Shown here: positions 54,394 to 64,000 of the stretch, one piece after another
How the letters are laid out: every line of letters starts with the position of its first letter
How positions within the stretch are numbered: position 1 is the first letter of the stretch
NCBI GenBank assembly: GCA_009746045.1
Contig: RPFO01000667.1
Span: 2,588,317-2,652,316, forward strand
DNA: 64,000 nt
Direction of reading: 5' to 3'
Origin: Mesostigma viride
Lineage: Eukaryota > Streptophyta > Mesostigmatophyceae > Mesostigmatales > Mesostigmataceae
Translations under genes and position numbers: made by a program
The notes under the pieces: generated by a model
Database searches by the model: none
Told to the model about the DNA's origin: nothing
Seen by the model: the letters and a program-made list of their open reading frames with translations, nothing else

Positions 54394-54437
54394 GCTCATT
54401 TCTCGAACGGCTACGGGCGCGGGGGTCCAGGATATAA
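54394..54437 (+). pseudogene. short ORF split by element X, 3' part
   Basis: Continues the frame from 35757 across one ATATC copy and ends at a TAA. No domain. Confidence 0.4.
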
Positions 54438-56048
54438 TTTCTCTTGCGGATCATGAAATTTAATGCAGGTTTACGGCAGCTATTGTGAGGCAACGTAGGC
54501 TCTAAAGAGCGATTATGAAGCTAGCTTAATGGTGTTGTCGAGTTTGTGCCGAAGCTTCCCGGTTTCTTTTACACTTCCGGCATTCAAGGTAAGAACCTAC
54601 GCAGGCCTGCGCATGTCGCCTTCGACGTATTCACGGAAGGCGCACCTTCCTTGTTCGCCTGGTCAATGGATGATGTCTTTTATTGTTCGAGCTTGCGTGC
54701 CAGCTTATGCATGAAATATTTCCACGCAGGCAGGTGCATTAACGTCGGCCTTTCGCCTTTTTTTCGGGCAGTTTCCCCGCAGGAAGCGCTCCATTTCTTT
54801 CGGTTGCATCGTCAGATTCCTAGCAATTTCGTACAATTTCGTGTAGTTCATGGCTGGCATGATAAATGCGCCGAGGTCAAGTTGTTGGTAACGTGTTGAC
54901 ATTTGTTTTCCATAATCCTTTGGACATGAGCTTGCTCAGACGCTTTGTTATGTGCCGGATCTGACACGCCTGTTTTAGTAACGACATCCGGCATGTGCCT
55001 AGAGGCTAACAAGCTGGCATCAGCTTCTTAGCAAATTGCCCTATTGGAAAGGAAGGTGAGAGTGGTTCTTTTGCTGGCCATACTGCATGAGTGGCATTGC
55101 ATTAGATAGGTGTTTCCATTGCTTTCCTTGAGCTATAACCATTAAGACTTCCCTGCTATGTGTGCAGCAAGGCAAGCTGGATAGGATGTGAATGCTTGGC
55201 AGACAACATGTATGATTTGCTGCCAAGTTTGCAGGCTGCAGTTGCCTCTGTTGCTTGGGCAGTCTTTCTAAGGTTTTTACACATATACTTGCTGAGTTCT
55301 TGGCATAAATTTACATGGTAACCTTGGGCTGAGCATAGTGTATGCTCTCTTGGTGCGTGTATGCCTAGCGATGGTGTTGCTATGCGCACGCTGGCAAGGC
55401 TGGCCATGCTGAGGGCAGGGGAGGGCAGATGAGGTGCCTAGCCTTTTCTTATGTTGTGCGATCGAGTTGTGCATGTTTTTTGGCTTCTTGGATGGAAAAC
55501 ATGATGTCTAGGTGGCCTTATACACAGAAAACCTCATTTAGCGTATGTTCAGGTTTTAGCACGCAAAACCTTATAACTTGAGCTAGACTTGTCGGAATGA
55601 CCTGGGACTTGGACCACTGCTGTCCCCCTGTTAGCCGGATTTTCGCTTGATTTTGTGGCCTTATCTGAAGTGTTTATGATATGTTTATTCCCAATGTCCG
55701 GTAAAAAAAGACCTGTTTTGCGGGGAAATTAATAACTGTTCAAGGTTTTGCCATTTCCATGATGTAAATAGCTCAGCAAGCTACACACTCAGGGAACTAC
55801 AAATGGTTGATTTTTGGTTGCCAACAAATGTGTGCATTGGCTGGGGCATACCCAGCCCTAATTAGCATCTTTTTCTATTTATAGCGCAATATTGGCGTAT
55901 ACTTGGGGGTAGTACCCCCAACAAGTGCATGGACAACTCACAAGAGATGTTATTTAGTGCCCGCAATCATATTTCAGCATTGTGCAAATGAATTTCAAGT
56001 GTTATTACCATAGTTCAATTTTTAAGGGTTTTGGGGTGCCACCTCCCC
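54438..56048. other. non-coding right part of the candidate TTAA element
   Basis: About 1.6 kb. A 117-codon frame (54546-54899) has no recognised domain and may be chance. Nothing else is supported. Confidence 0.45.
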
Positions 56049-56052
56049 TTAA

Positions 56053-56853
56053 AGGGCTGATTCTGGCAGGAACGGCATTAAAGCAAGTCACACCGAACCT
56101 AGAACCCAGGTATGGTGGCTAACCTTCATGTCACTATAAGAAACTAAGCTTGGAGAACCACGAAGAAACCGATGGTAATAACGATCAGAAGGTAATTAAT
56201 AGAAGATTCAGCAGATGGGATATTACATTGCAAAAAGCCAGGTTCTGGTTGTCGACAGCAGAGACTGGCACCATGGGGAAAATGCGGCACGCACATCTTG
56301 CTAAATGTAAGAGGAGCATTGCAAAAAAGTCATGTAAAGGGAGTAAGAAAGAGCATGCATTCTAGCAAGGCCGCAGACAGATCAACGCGGACGACAATAG
56401 TATCGACTCTAGGAATGGGATGGTAGCAGCTACTTACCACAGGTCTCGAGCAAGAGCCAGTCTCTGCCATTCGCGCGTGGGCATCATGCCAGTTGGACGG
56501 CGTCGGTCACCCGCAATACACGCGCAAAATTGAAGGGGAAACGGCAACATAGAAGCATACATGCATAAGATGCTGAGCGCAAAAAAGCCATGGTAATGAA
56601 AACATTCAGAGAAAACACATGAATAGCTCTGAGAAAGATGGCCAGCTTTACCCGCAACGAAATGGCCTACGCATGAGCACTGACGGCCGGCATGCTAACT
56701 GTAAAGACGTCAAACCATACGATGAAACTTCGCTGACCCTAGTGGTTGAAGTCCTTGGCAGGCTCCAGAGGTCCTGATCGTGCAAGCGTAAAGAACTCCA
56801 TGATATATTATACCACAGCCGGCTATCTTCAAGGCCATACCTAGTGTACTGTG
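56053..56853. other. non-coding flank, no gene seen
   Basis: About 0.8 kb of sequence left of the LTR element. Its last bases CTGTG form the target duplication. Confidence 0.5.
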
Positions 56854-57362
56854 TGTTAAAGGGCATGGGGTTATTATGGGGACTTAAATTAATAATTTGT
56901 AGGTGGTGAATCATTGCCAACTTAAGCGTCAGGAGCCAGGAAAATTATTTGTTACGTCCATATGGTGTGGCTTTCCATGGCTACCTCAAGGTAGCGTGAA
57001 CATTGGTAATTATGGTAGGTGAGTGGTGGCGGCGGCCCTGGTATGGGCATGGGCCGACAATGGGTCGATAACGACAGCTGGTATGTTGGAACATGGTGCA
57101 TGCGCATGCATGACTCGGTACGGCATGGTATGACATGCACATGACACAATACTATAATCTGGTGAAGATAGTGACCAATGGTCCTAGTGCCATTGTACAA
57201 CTTGGCACATAGTCATAGTGTCCATTCACGTAGGACAAATCCCACTTAGGTACTACTATCCGAGCATATCTATTTGTTAATTAGGGCTCGAATACAATTG
57301 CCCGTATTATAGATTTCTGCACTGTCAGCATAATGGGCATATTCAAGACAGGATTCTTGACA
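56854..57362 (-). repeat. 3' LTR of the LARD-like element
   Basis: 509 bp; plus strand TGTTAAAGGGC...TTCTTGACA. CCCTCCTT (57363-57370), minus-strand AAGGAGGG, directly adjoins it as a polypurine tract. Confidence 0.92.
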
Positions 57363-57879
57363 CCCTCCTTGCACATGATGCTGTCTATAAATACAAATGC
57401 TAGATCCTGGGCGAGGGTAGTCGGGTACCTAAGTGGATTCCCTCCTTACACGACACCCTGGTCTTGATATAAAACAGCAAGAAAAATGAGGGCAAGGTTG
57501 TGTAGCCCCATATTGTCACATGGAGTGCGCCACACGAGGGTGGAGCCAAACTGGAAACAGGCTCTTAACCCCTAAACCGTCCTCGTGCCGATTTTCGACT
57601 GCGAGTTTTTCTCATGCCTCACGTTCGGCATGAGTTTGTGCGCCCTGTAGGGATTTGGCGGGAAGGTTTTGGCGGGAACCAACTAGACCCCCGAAAAGAT
57701 CTAGATTCACTCTATCCGTAGGACACTTGTCTGACCGTATTTGACCACCGTATCAGGGTGGAAACCCTGGTCAAAGTCAACAGGGTACCCTGGTGCATGC
57801 AGGTTTTGGCGGTAAAAAAAATTGACAAAAACGTACGAAAACGAAGGATGCGAAAAAAGGGGGGAGCGCGGACGTAGAC

Positions 57880-60303
57880 ATGGCGGACGAAATGCAGGCA
57901 GATATACGGACTTTCAAGGTAAAGAAGGGCATTTTCATTGCAGTGCCTGTGGAAAAGTTCGGACTAGACTGGGCGATACAGCAGTATGGGGAAAAACACA
58001 GCGAGGTACGTTTGCCGGGCAAGGTAGTGACAGTGAACAGGTCCGGAGATGGTGCACGTTGCTATTTCCCGGACGACAAGCTCACGTACCCATTCACCCG
58101 TGAGCAGATTTTCATATATTCGTGCAGCTCAGATGAGTACGAAGCTCTAGTGAAAGAATGCGCAGCCAGGAAGGTCCCAACGGCAGGTAGCAGTGACGAT
58201 GATAGCGAGCAGGGCCAGGATAGCGATTCTGACGCCGGCGAGGACGACGACGACAAATCCGAGGATATCGAGCTGCCCACACCGGTCAAGCGACGCGAGC
58301 CGGGGAAGCGCGCTGTCGGCAACCCGAAGAAGAACCCAGCCATCAGCCACGCCCCGAAAAGGCGCCGTCAGACCAAGGCGGCGGCCAGCGAGAGCGTTGT
58401 CTCGGACGCTTCCGATGACGACTTTGTTTACCAGAAGGGTGCGGAGGGTCCGGTGCCGAGCGGTGAGGCTGAGCTCGATGATTCGTTTTTTCCTGACGAT
58501 ACGCCTGCCACTGAGGAGCCAGCCGAGACCGTCTGGAAATTTGGTTTCGGCAAGCCAGGCGTGTTTCCTTTTCCCGATACTCCGGTGCTGTCGCCGATGA
58601 CGGGTACCGCCTGCTATCAAAACCTTTCCCCTGCCCAGCTCAAGTTTGGGCCCCTCGGGCTTTTCTCCCTTTTCTGGTCCCAGCGTGATGTCATGGCCAA
58701 GATTGTCAAGGAGACCAACGACTATGCTGAGCTCAAGGGGGCGGGCAAGCCAGGTGGGCGTGAGTGGCATCCGTTAACACTGCATGAGATGGGCAAATTT
58801 CTGGGCATCGTCATCACCATGGCCCTGGGCAGGTTCCCTTCGAGGGATGACTACTTTTCCAGCGAGGGGATGGGTGTGGCAAAGCCCGTCTGCTTCCAAG
58901 ACGTGATGCCGCAGAAGCGGTTCGAGCAAATTGCACGCTTCCTCCACTGCCAGCCGACTGCCCAGCGCCCTGCCCGCGACACTGACCCGAGGGCGCACAT
59001 CCTCTGGCAGACCCTGTGGCTCGAGGAGCACCTCAACGCCGCGTACATCAAGTACGTGAAGCCCGGGGACCGCATCGCGCTGGACGAGCGCTCCATCCCC
59101 ACGCGCCACAAGATGTCCCCCGTGAAGTGCTTCAACCCCACGAAGCCCGAGCAATTCCACATCAAGCTGTTCGCTCTGAACGACAAGACGGGCTACCTGC
59201 TCAAGGTGGAGACCTACGACAAGGTCAAGGAGGAGGACCACACGTTCAAGGTGGTGACGCGCATGGTGTCCGTGCTCGAGCGCCCCGCCATCGTCGCGAT
59301 GGACCGGTTCTACACGAGCAAGCGCGCCATCGACTCAGTCGCTGAGATGGGCCACCGCGTGGTCGGCACCATCTGCGCGAACCGCAAGGGGCTGCCCTTC
59401 GATGAGGTGGCGAAGCTCATGCCCAAGAAGAAGGAGGTGGAGCAGGGTGACTACGCGTGGGCGGCAAGCAACGAGGGGCACCTGCTGTGCAGCTGGCAGG
59501 ACAAGAAGCCGGTGTGGACCCTCTCCAAGGGGCTGGGCGCCCTTGCGGAGGTGGCGGTCACCCGGCACGGCGGCCACACCGGGGTGCGGAAGACGGTGAC
59601 CGCACCCCACAACATCGTGGAGTATTGGCTCACCTACAAGGCCACGGACGTGTGCGACCAATACTGCGCCGAGTACGACGTGTGCAAGGCCCTTGTGACG
59701 AGGGTGTGGTGGGTGCGCCTGCTGATGGGGCACTTCGCCAACGTGCTCACCAACAGCTACCTGCTGCACGTGATGATCCACACGGAGTCCAAGACCGCCA
59801 TGACCCACTCGAGGTTCCTGAGCGTGCTGGCCAAGGAGCTCGAGGCGAACGCGTGGCCGGGCGCAACCGTGCCCATCCGTGAGCTGCAGGCCGCGGACAT
59901 CCCCCTCAGCCGCACGGTGGGCCGATTTGGCCCCCTGCACTACCCCGCCAAGAAGATCCCGTGGGTGGAGCAGGTGCTGTGCCAACTGTGCTGCGCGCAA
60001 GGCAGGAAGCACAAGACCTCGGTCATGTGCGAGCACTGTGACATGGCGTTCTGCAGCAACAGCGAGCGGAACTGCTTCGGCCTCTTCCACTCCGGGCAGG
60101 TGGAGGGGCTGGACTTCAACGTGACGAAGCAGCGGGTATGGCAGCGCCTCTCCCAGCGTGGCGAATGCGCCAAGAATTTCAAGGGCGCCACTACCACGAG
60201 GGGGGCAGCAGCCACCACCCGGAAGCTCAAGGGGGTGGCGCGGCGCCGCCATCTCAGGGCGGAGCATGTCCGCCTGGGATATAGTCCTACGGAGGCTGAC
60301 TAA
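57880..60303 (+). CDS. piggyBac transposase (807 aa)
   Basis: A single uninterrupted frame. Residues 1-200 are a non-catalytic N-terminus with acidic Ser/Asp runs (SSDDDSEQGQDSDSD) and a basic nuclear-signal-like PKRRRQTK. The DDE domain follows: RFPSRDDYFSS, PQKRFEQIARFLHC; catalytic Asp candidates D402 in IALDERSIPTRHK, D475 in VAMDRFYTSKRA, D590 and D593 in ATDVCDQYCAEYD. The C-terminal Cys-rich cross-brace finger is CQLC ... CEHCDMAFC ... CFGLFH (about residues 704-746). Length is above the about 600 aa of classic piggyBac because of the N-terminal extension. It excises and inserts DNA at TTAA. ATG at 57880 is preceded by GTAGAC. Confidence 0.95.
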   Translation: MADEMQADIRTFKVKKGIFIAVPVEKFGLDWAIQQYGEKHSEVRLPGKVVTVNRSGDGARCYFPDDKLTYPFTREQIFIYSCSSDEYEALVKECAARKVPTAGSSDDDSEQGQDSDSDAGEDDDDKSEDIELPTPVKRREPGKRAVGNPKKNPAISHAPKRRRQTKAAASESVVSDASDDDFVYQKGAEGPVPSGEAELDDSFFPDDTPATEEPAETVWKFGFGKPGVFPFPDTPVLSPMTGTACYQNLSPAQLKFGPLGLFSLFWSQRDVMAKIVKETNDYAELKGAGKPGGREWHPLTLHEMGKFLGIVITMALGRFPSRDDYFSSEGMGVAKPVCFQDVMPQKRFEQIARFLHCQPTAQRPARDTDPRAHILWQTLWLEEHLNAAYIKYVKPGDRIALDERSIPTRHKMSPVKCFNPTKPEQFHIKLFALNDKTGYLLKVETYDKVKEEDHTFKVVTRMVSVLERPAIVAMDRFYTSKRAIDSVAEMGHRVVGTICANRKGLPFDEVAKLMPKKKEVEQGDYAWAASNEGHLLCSWQDKKPVWTLSKGLGALAEVAVTRHGGHTGVRKTVTAPHNIVEYWLTYKATDVCDQYCAEYDVCKALVTRVWWVRLLMGHFANVLTNSYLLHVMIHTESKTAMTHSRFLSVLAKELEANAWPGATVPIRELQAADIPLSRTVGRFGPLHYPAKKIPWVEQVLCQLCCAQGRKHKTSVMCEHCDMAFCSNSERNCFGLFHSGQVEGLDFNVTKQRVWQRLSQRGECAKNFKGATTTRGAAATTRKLKGVARRRHLRAEHVRLGYSPTEAD

Positions 60304-60770
60304 GAATGCTAGCATTTGTTGCCTACGTGGCATGGCATTTGGCCTTTCCTGCCCGCGCTCATGCGCGCCGTGTATCACCATGGGCCGGCATGGTTTGAAG
60401 TGTGTGTTATTGTTTCATGGACCCACCTGTGCATGTGTTATTTGGTTTCATGTTGTTAGCCTGGGTTATTGTTTCATGGTCATGTCTTATTAGCTTTCAT
60501 GTTTATGCATAACTTGTGCAGTTTGAAAATCTGCTCCGTGATGGTCACAGTGCCACCTATTTCTAGTTGGCAATTTTCAGTGTTACTGCATGCATGGTCC
60601 CTTGGTCACTAATTTATCTAGGAGTGCTGGGATGTTTTGACTTTGTGTCATTGAAGGTCCATCATGCATGTAAAAATAAGTACCACAGTATCAGCGGGTC
60701 TGCAAGCATTTACGCTTATTGTGGCATATATTTGTGCCACATAGGCTGGAATAAACATAATCATGCATGT
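60304..60770 (+). other. piggyBac 3' non-coding region
   Basis: No gene seen after the transposase stop. It has repeats of a GTGTTATTG/GTTTCATG kind. Confidence 0.5.
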
Positions 60771-60834
60771 TTCATGCTTACCTATCATTTCCATGTTCAA
60801 AACTGCACTAGGATGTTTATTCTAGCCCCCCAAA

Positions 60835-61575
60835 AACTGGTGACTCAAAATAGTCACCAGCTATTTTTAGCATTATCTTGTGGGTCCCTGGGTGAAACAA
60901 GACATGTAAGTGTTTGGATGTAGTGCTTGGGTACAGTTGCAGTCCCCCCTGAAATACTAGGGTGAAATCCAAGGTATACGTGCTCCATCATGCATGATAA
61001 GGTTGTGAACCCCGTACTCGCGGCCCGCGCGTAGTCGTCTCCAATCATATCCGGCAGGGACCTGCAGCGGTTATGGCAGGTATTGGTGGCACACAGGTTG
61101 GAATAAGTGTTAGCATGCATGTTTGCCCATACTCCATGCTTACCTATCGTTTCCATGTTCAAAACTGCACTAGGATGCCTATTTTAGCCCCCAAAAAACT
61201 CGCGACTCAAAATAGTCACCAGTTATTTTTAGCACCAGCTGATGGGTCCCTGGGGTAGTTACAATTTTTAGTGTTTGTATCCCATCCTAACTAAAAAATC
61301 TATCTACAAAACCAACCCCAGGGTCAACTCATTGAGGAAAGGGGTCTATCATCCATTATAAGGGTGTCACCGCGCACACTCACCGTACCCCCCTGAGGGG
61401 GGGGCTATTTATAGAGCAGGTGGGGCTAGCACTGGGACCACCCACTATACCCCCAGGTGGGCCCTAATATGGTTATGCTTGGTTCCTAGTATGGTCTAGA
61501 AAAAATAATTAGGCTGAATGGGGGCACCTGTGGCATACTGTGCAACTCGTGACTCATTTTAGTCACGAGTCAAAG
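60835..61575 (+). repeat. subterminal GACT-AAAATAGTCAC repeats of piggyBac
   Basis: Short palindromic motifs of the form GTGACTCAAAATAGTCACCA at about 60840, a near copy at about 61200 (GCGACTCAAAATAGTCACCA), and CGTGACTCATTTTAGTCACG at about 61547. The first two lie in a longer repeated block (TTCATGCTTACC to TATTTTTAGCA, about 60770-60880 and 61130-61240). Confidence 0.75.
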
Positions 61576-61591
61576 ACGGTTGAGGGGTTAA

Positions 61592-63025
61592 ACTGTAAGG
61601 ACTGGTTGCTCAGTGTTGAGTCTGGATGCAGACTGTAGCCGGTACTGGTTGATGCCAGGGTTGCAGCTGGAAACGTTGGGTACTGGTAGCTGCTGGTAAA
61701 CCGGTGACGTCAGCTGTTGTGTGTGCACACACGATCTATGCTGTGTGTGGGTACAGTGTCTTGTGTGGTGCTGGTAGTGCTACTTTGACTTGTTTGCCAA
61801 CAGGGTTTGGTGCAACTTACTGCAACTACTACAAGGTGAACTGTGACGTGAGGATGTAGAGCTGGTTGCTGGACTGCTACTTGCTAGCTAGACAAGTGCG
61901 TGCAGCTGACTGCAGCTACTATCTACTCTACGCCTGTGGTGGAGAGTCATGCATGTGCTGCTGGGTGCTACTACTTCTCCTTGCTGGCTAGGCAAGTGTG
62001 GGTAGCTGCCTGCATGGACTATGCAGTGTACTCTGTTCCTGCTGGTGTTGCCTGCTGTGCTTGTTGATGCCAGTGTGATGGTGCTGATGGGACTGTGCTG
62101 TTACTGCTGCCTACATTACAGTATGGGGCAACTGGTTGCTAGTGGGTGTCTAGTGCTGGCACGTGATAGTGCAACTAGCTGTTACTGCTGCTAGTGGTGC
62201 CTGCAACTAGTTAAATGTGACTGAATTATAAAACTGCAACTAGTGCTGAAAACAACGTGGGGAGTTAGTGAGCACCCTCCTTAGTGTGGTGTGCAGCTGT
62301 GTCAGCAGGCTGGCCTTGAGAGCAGGACCCAGGGAATGTTCCCTTTTTTCTTGGAAACTTGGAGCATGGCAGGCTCTGGGCTCTTGAAGTGATGACCGTT
62401 AAAAAAGAATTCCGGTTTAAAAGAATGCGCCCAAAAGAATGTTGATGCCACGCGAAATGGTGCCGGTACAAAAGAAAGACCGGTTCTCATGAAAAATTCT
62501 TGAGGTAAACAGCTCCGCCGATTTCTCGTCGATGCTCACAGCTCGCGCGGCTCAGTGGGAGCCCGTCAGTGACCCCGCGCCGATTGAACGCACTGCACTC
62601 GGCCAAAAATGTGCTGCCAGGTAAAAAATCACTGGCGCTGCCTGGAACCAGAGCCGGCACCTTTTGAGTGCCAGGCTTCAGTGCCGACGTCCCCATCACC
62701 GAAATGTTGGCGTTTGATCAGTTTCGGGCATATATAAGTATAAAAGCGTAGATCTGGCCTGCGCACCGGAGCTTGGGAAATTCTTGACGGATTTTAGCGA
62801 CGGTAGGTGTCACCCCGAATATTTGGTGTTACCACACGTTGAAGTAGGTCGATTGAACGCCTGGAATTTCACGGTAGCATCTGCGCCATAATCATGGTCG
62901 TATCAAGTACAAGAATTCGACCAAGCTGCTCCGTATATGAAAATATTAACGGTGATCAAAGCGCTCAATAAAATGTGAGCTGCCGCTTAGAGGTTGGTTA
63001 ATTCCGTTGAAAGATCTTGCCCCGG
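61592..63025 (-). other. interior of the LARD-like element, non-coding
   Basis: 61600-62230 is low-complexity (CTGCTG/ACTGCAACTAG-like words). On the plus strand 62728-62747 has a TATA-rich CATATATAAGTATAAAAGCG that looks like a core promoter, but it points against the element. No gag or pol remains. Confidence 0.6.
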
Positions 63026-63038
63026 ACCTCCGATACCA
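63026..63038 (-). promoter_or_regulatory. primer binding site of the LARD-like element
   Basis: The minus strand reads TGGTATCGGAGGT immediately after the LTR, the same 13 bases as the gypsy primer site at 5431-5443. Confidence 0.85.
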
Positions 63039-63547
63039 TGTTAAAGGGCATGGGGTTATTATGGGGACTTAAATTAATAATTTGTAGGTGGTGAATCATT
63101 GCCAACTTAAGCGTCAGGAGCCAGGAAAATTATTTGTTACGTCCATATGGTGTGGCTTTCCATGGCTACCTCAAGGTAGCGTGAACATTGGTAATTATGG
63201 TAGGTGAGTGGTGGCGGCGGCCCTGGTATGGGCATGGGCCGACAATGGGTCGATAACGACAGCTGGTATGTTGGAACATGGTGCATGCGCATGCATGACT
63301 CGGTACGGCATGGTATGACATGCACATGACACAATACTATAATCTGGTGAAGATAGTGACCAATGGTCCTAGTGCCATTGTACAACTTGGCACATAGTCA
63401 TAGTGTCCATTCACGTAGGACAAATCCCACTTAGGTACTACTATCCGAGCATATCTATTTGTTAATTAGGGCTCGAATACAATTGCCCGTATTATAGATT
63501 TCTGCACGGTCAGCATAATGGGCATATTCAAGACAGGATTCTTGACA
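63039..63547 (-). repeat. 5' LTR of the LARD-like element
   Basis: 509 bp copy of 56854-57362, followed by the CTGTG duplication. Confidence 0.92.
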
Positions 63548-63552
63548 CTGTG

Positions 63553-64000
63553 CACCTACCGACATCCATACTGATACGCCGCGTTTGCTACAGAAATCAC
63601 CGCATTTAGCGGACCTGCAGCGCTTGTTATTCAGTTGTTGCATTCATTGGTTACGTATGGAAATCGGTTGCCCCATCGCTCGAGCTAGCGTGTATGTGCC
63701 CTCACTGCCCGCTAGCCCCAGCACTGACTGTTAAGCATGGACTTGCCTGCGAACAACGGCTACGTCAAACGTTTTTTTGAAATTTGCGCAAAAAAAAAGA
63801 TTGCGACTAGGTCACATCCGTAGCCAGCGGCAGGCGGAATGTCACGAGTGATTCCAGCCAAGCGATCTTCCGTATTGTCATGACAGCTTACCTTTCCACT
63901 GGTTACTACTCGTCTCAAAGCCTTTTAGAGCGGTCGGAGCCGCAAACTGCCGATAAATTTGCAGGTACAGTAACTAGTATTCACCAATGAAAGCCACAGG
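63553..64000. other. right flank, no gene seen
   Basis: About 450 bp after the CTGTG duplication, with no recognisable feature. Confidence 0.5.

Larger units (their letters stand above)
35524..56048. mobile_element. candidate TTAA-flanked DNA transposon hosting element X
   Basis: The left end TTAA-GGGGACGTGGC (35520-35534) and right end GCCACCTCCCC-TTAA (56038-56052) form a short inverted repeat with one mismatch in 11 bp, inside TTAA. Without X and one copy of its duplication the element would be about 1.9 kb. Its only coding trace is a 57-codon frame split by X. Short imperfect termini make this tentative; the pairing could be chance. Confidence 0.4.
57569..61587 (+). mobile_element. piggyBac-type DNA transposon, apparently complete
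   Basis: 4,019 bp between TTAA duplications (57565-57568, 61588-61591). The inverted ends are CCCCTAAACCGTC and CCCCTCAACCGTC (one mismatch). It encodes one intact transposase. It is inserted in the interior of the LARD-like element. Both TTAA copies and the open reading frame suggest a young, perhaps active copy. Confidence 0.95.
56854..63547 (-). mobile_element. non-autonomous LTR retrotransposon (LARD-like) carrying piggyBac
   Basis: Two 509 bp LTRs (56854-57362 and 63039-63547) with one difference seen (ACTGTC versus ACGGTC near the left-hand edge of CAGCATAATG), TG...CA ends, and CTGTG duplications (56849-56853, 63548-63552). The primer site lies left of the right LTR and a polypurine tract right of the left LTR, so it is transcribed on the minus strand. 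Without piggyBac the interior is about 1.65 kb and encodes no gag or pol, so it must move in trans. Confidence 0.92.

Noticed and set aside
54546..54899. 117-codon plus-strand frame as a gene.
   Set aside because: No domain, no codon signal that I can judge, in otherwise anonymous sequence; probably chance.
62727..62747. Host gene promoter (TATA-rich) inside the LARD-like element.
   Set aside because: No ORF or transcript support downstream and opposite to the element's direction; kept only as a remark.

Overview
The window is eukaryotic and consists almost entirely of nested transposable elements; I recognise no intact host gene. Evidence for a eukaryote: LTR retrotransposons with tRNA primer sites, DIRS-type (tyrosine recombinase) elements, LINE fragments, a piggyBac transposon and long GGAT microsatellites. 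DIRS elements with split direct repeats beside copia, gypsy and LINE elements would suit a repeat-rich alga or other protist, but I cannot name the organism.

Layout. (1) 1-6134: a minus-strand Ty3/gypsy element, cut by the left edge, with gag, protease, RT, RNase H, part of integrase, primer site and 5' LTR. (2) 6135-6588 and 31517-31745: two halves of a LINE ORF1-like gene, split by a 24.9 kb element (6589-31516) that has about 2.6 kb terminal inverted repeats and a 10 bp target duplication CTTCACCATT. Inside it are a DIRS/PAT-like element (8692-15003, in a GGAT microsatellite of the left inverted repeat, with an assembly gap), several 5'-truncated LINE tails, a larger LINE (about 16900-26118), and a copia-like element 'A' (19080-25580, TSD CCAGG) that splits the LINE. 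(3) 31746-35523: non-coding sequence, a foldback repeat, and a small non-autonomous DIRS-like element (33165-35124). (4) 35524-56048: a candidate TTAA-flanked DNA transposon whose short ORF is split by copia-like element 'X' (35758-54388, TSD ATATC). The gag of X is split by copia-like element 'Y' (37688-48488, TSD ACTGC). The gag of Y is split by a tandem array of palindromic LTR-like repeats (39906-41437, TSD CTCTC), and the 3' LTR of Y holds a 785 bp inverted-repeat element. (5) 56854-63547: a minus-strand non-autonomous LTR element (TSD CTGTG) carrying a piggyBac transposon (57569-61587, TSD TTAA) with an uninterrupted 807-codon transposase.

Most interesting: A, X and Y form one copia-related group with the order gag - integrase - protease-like domain - RT - RNase H. 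The protease-like site reads DTN or DTQ, the RT catalytic box reads HGDD, and the LTRs begin AGTT and end AACT instead of TG...CA. The palindromic-LTR array shares those termini and the 5 bp duplication, so it is probably a non-autonomous partner of this group. Each LTR is a 206 bp palindrome, two of the four copies perfect. Both DIRS-like elements carry CCCACCCACCCACCC (a G-quadruplex motif on the other strand) exactly after their second A repeat. Most coding regions outside piggyBac contain frameshifts. Decay and sequencing error cannot be separated here, because the gap flanks show indels typical of unpolished sequence.
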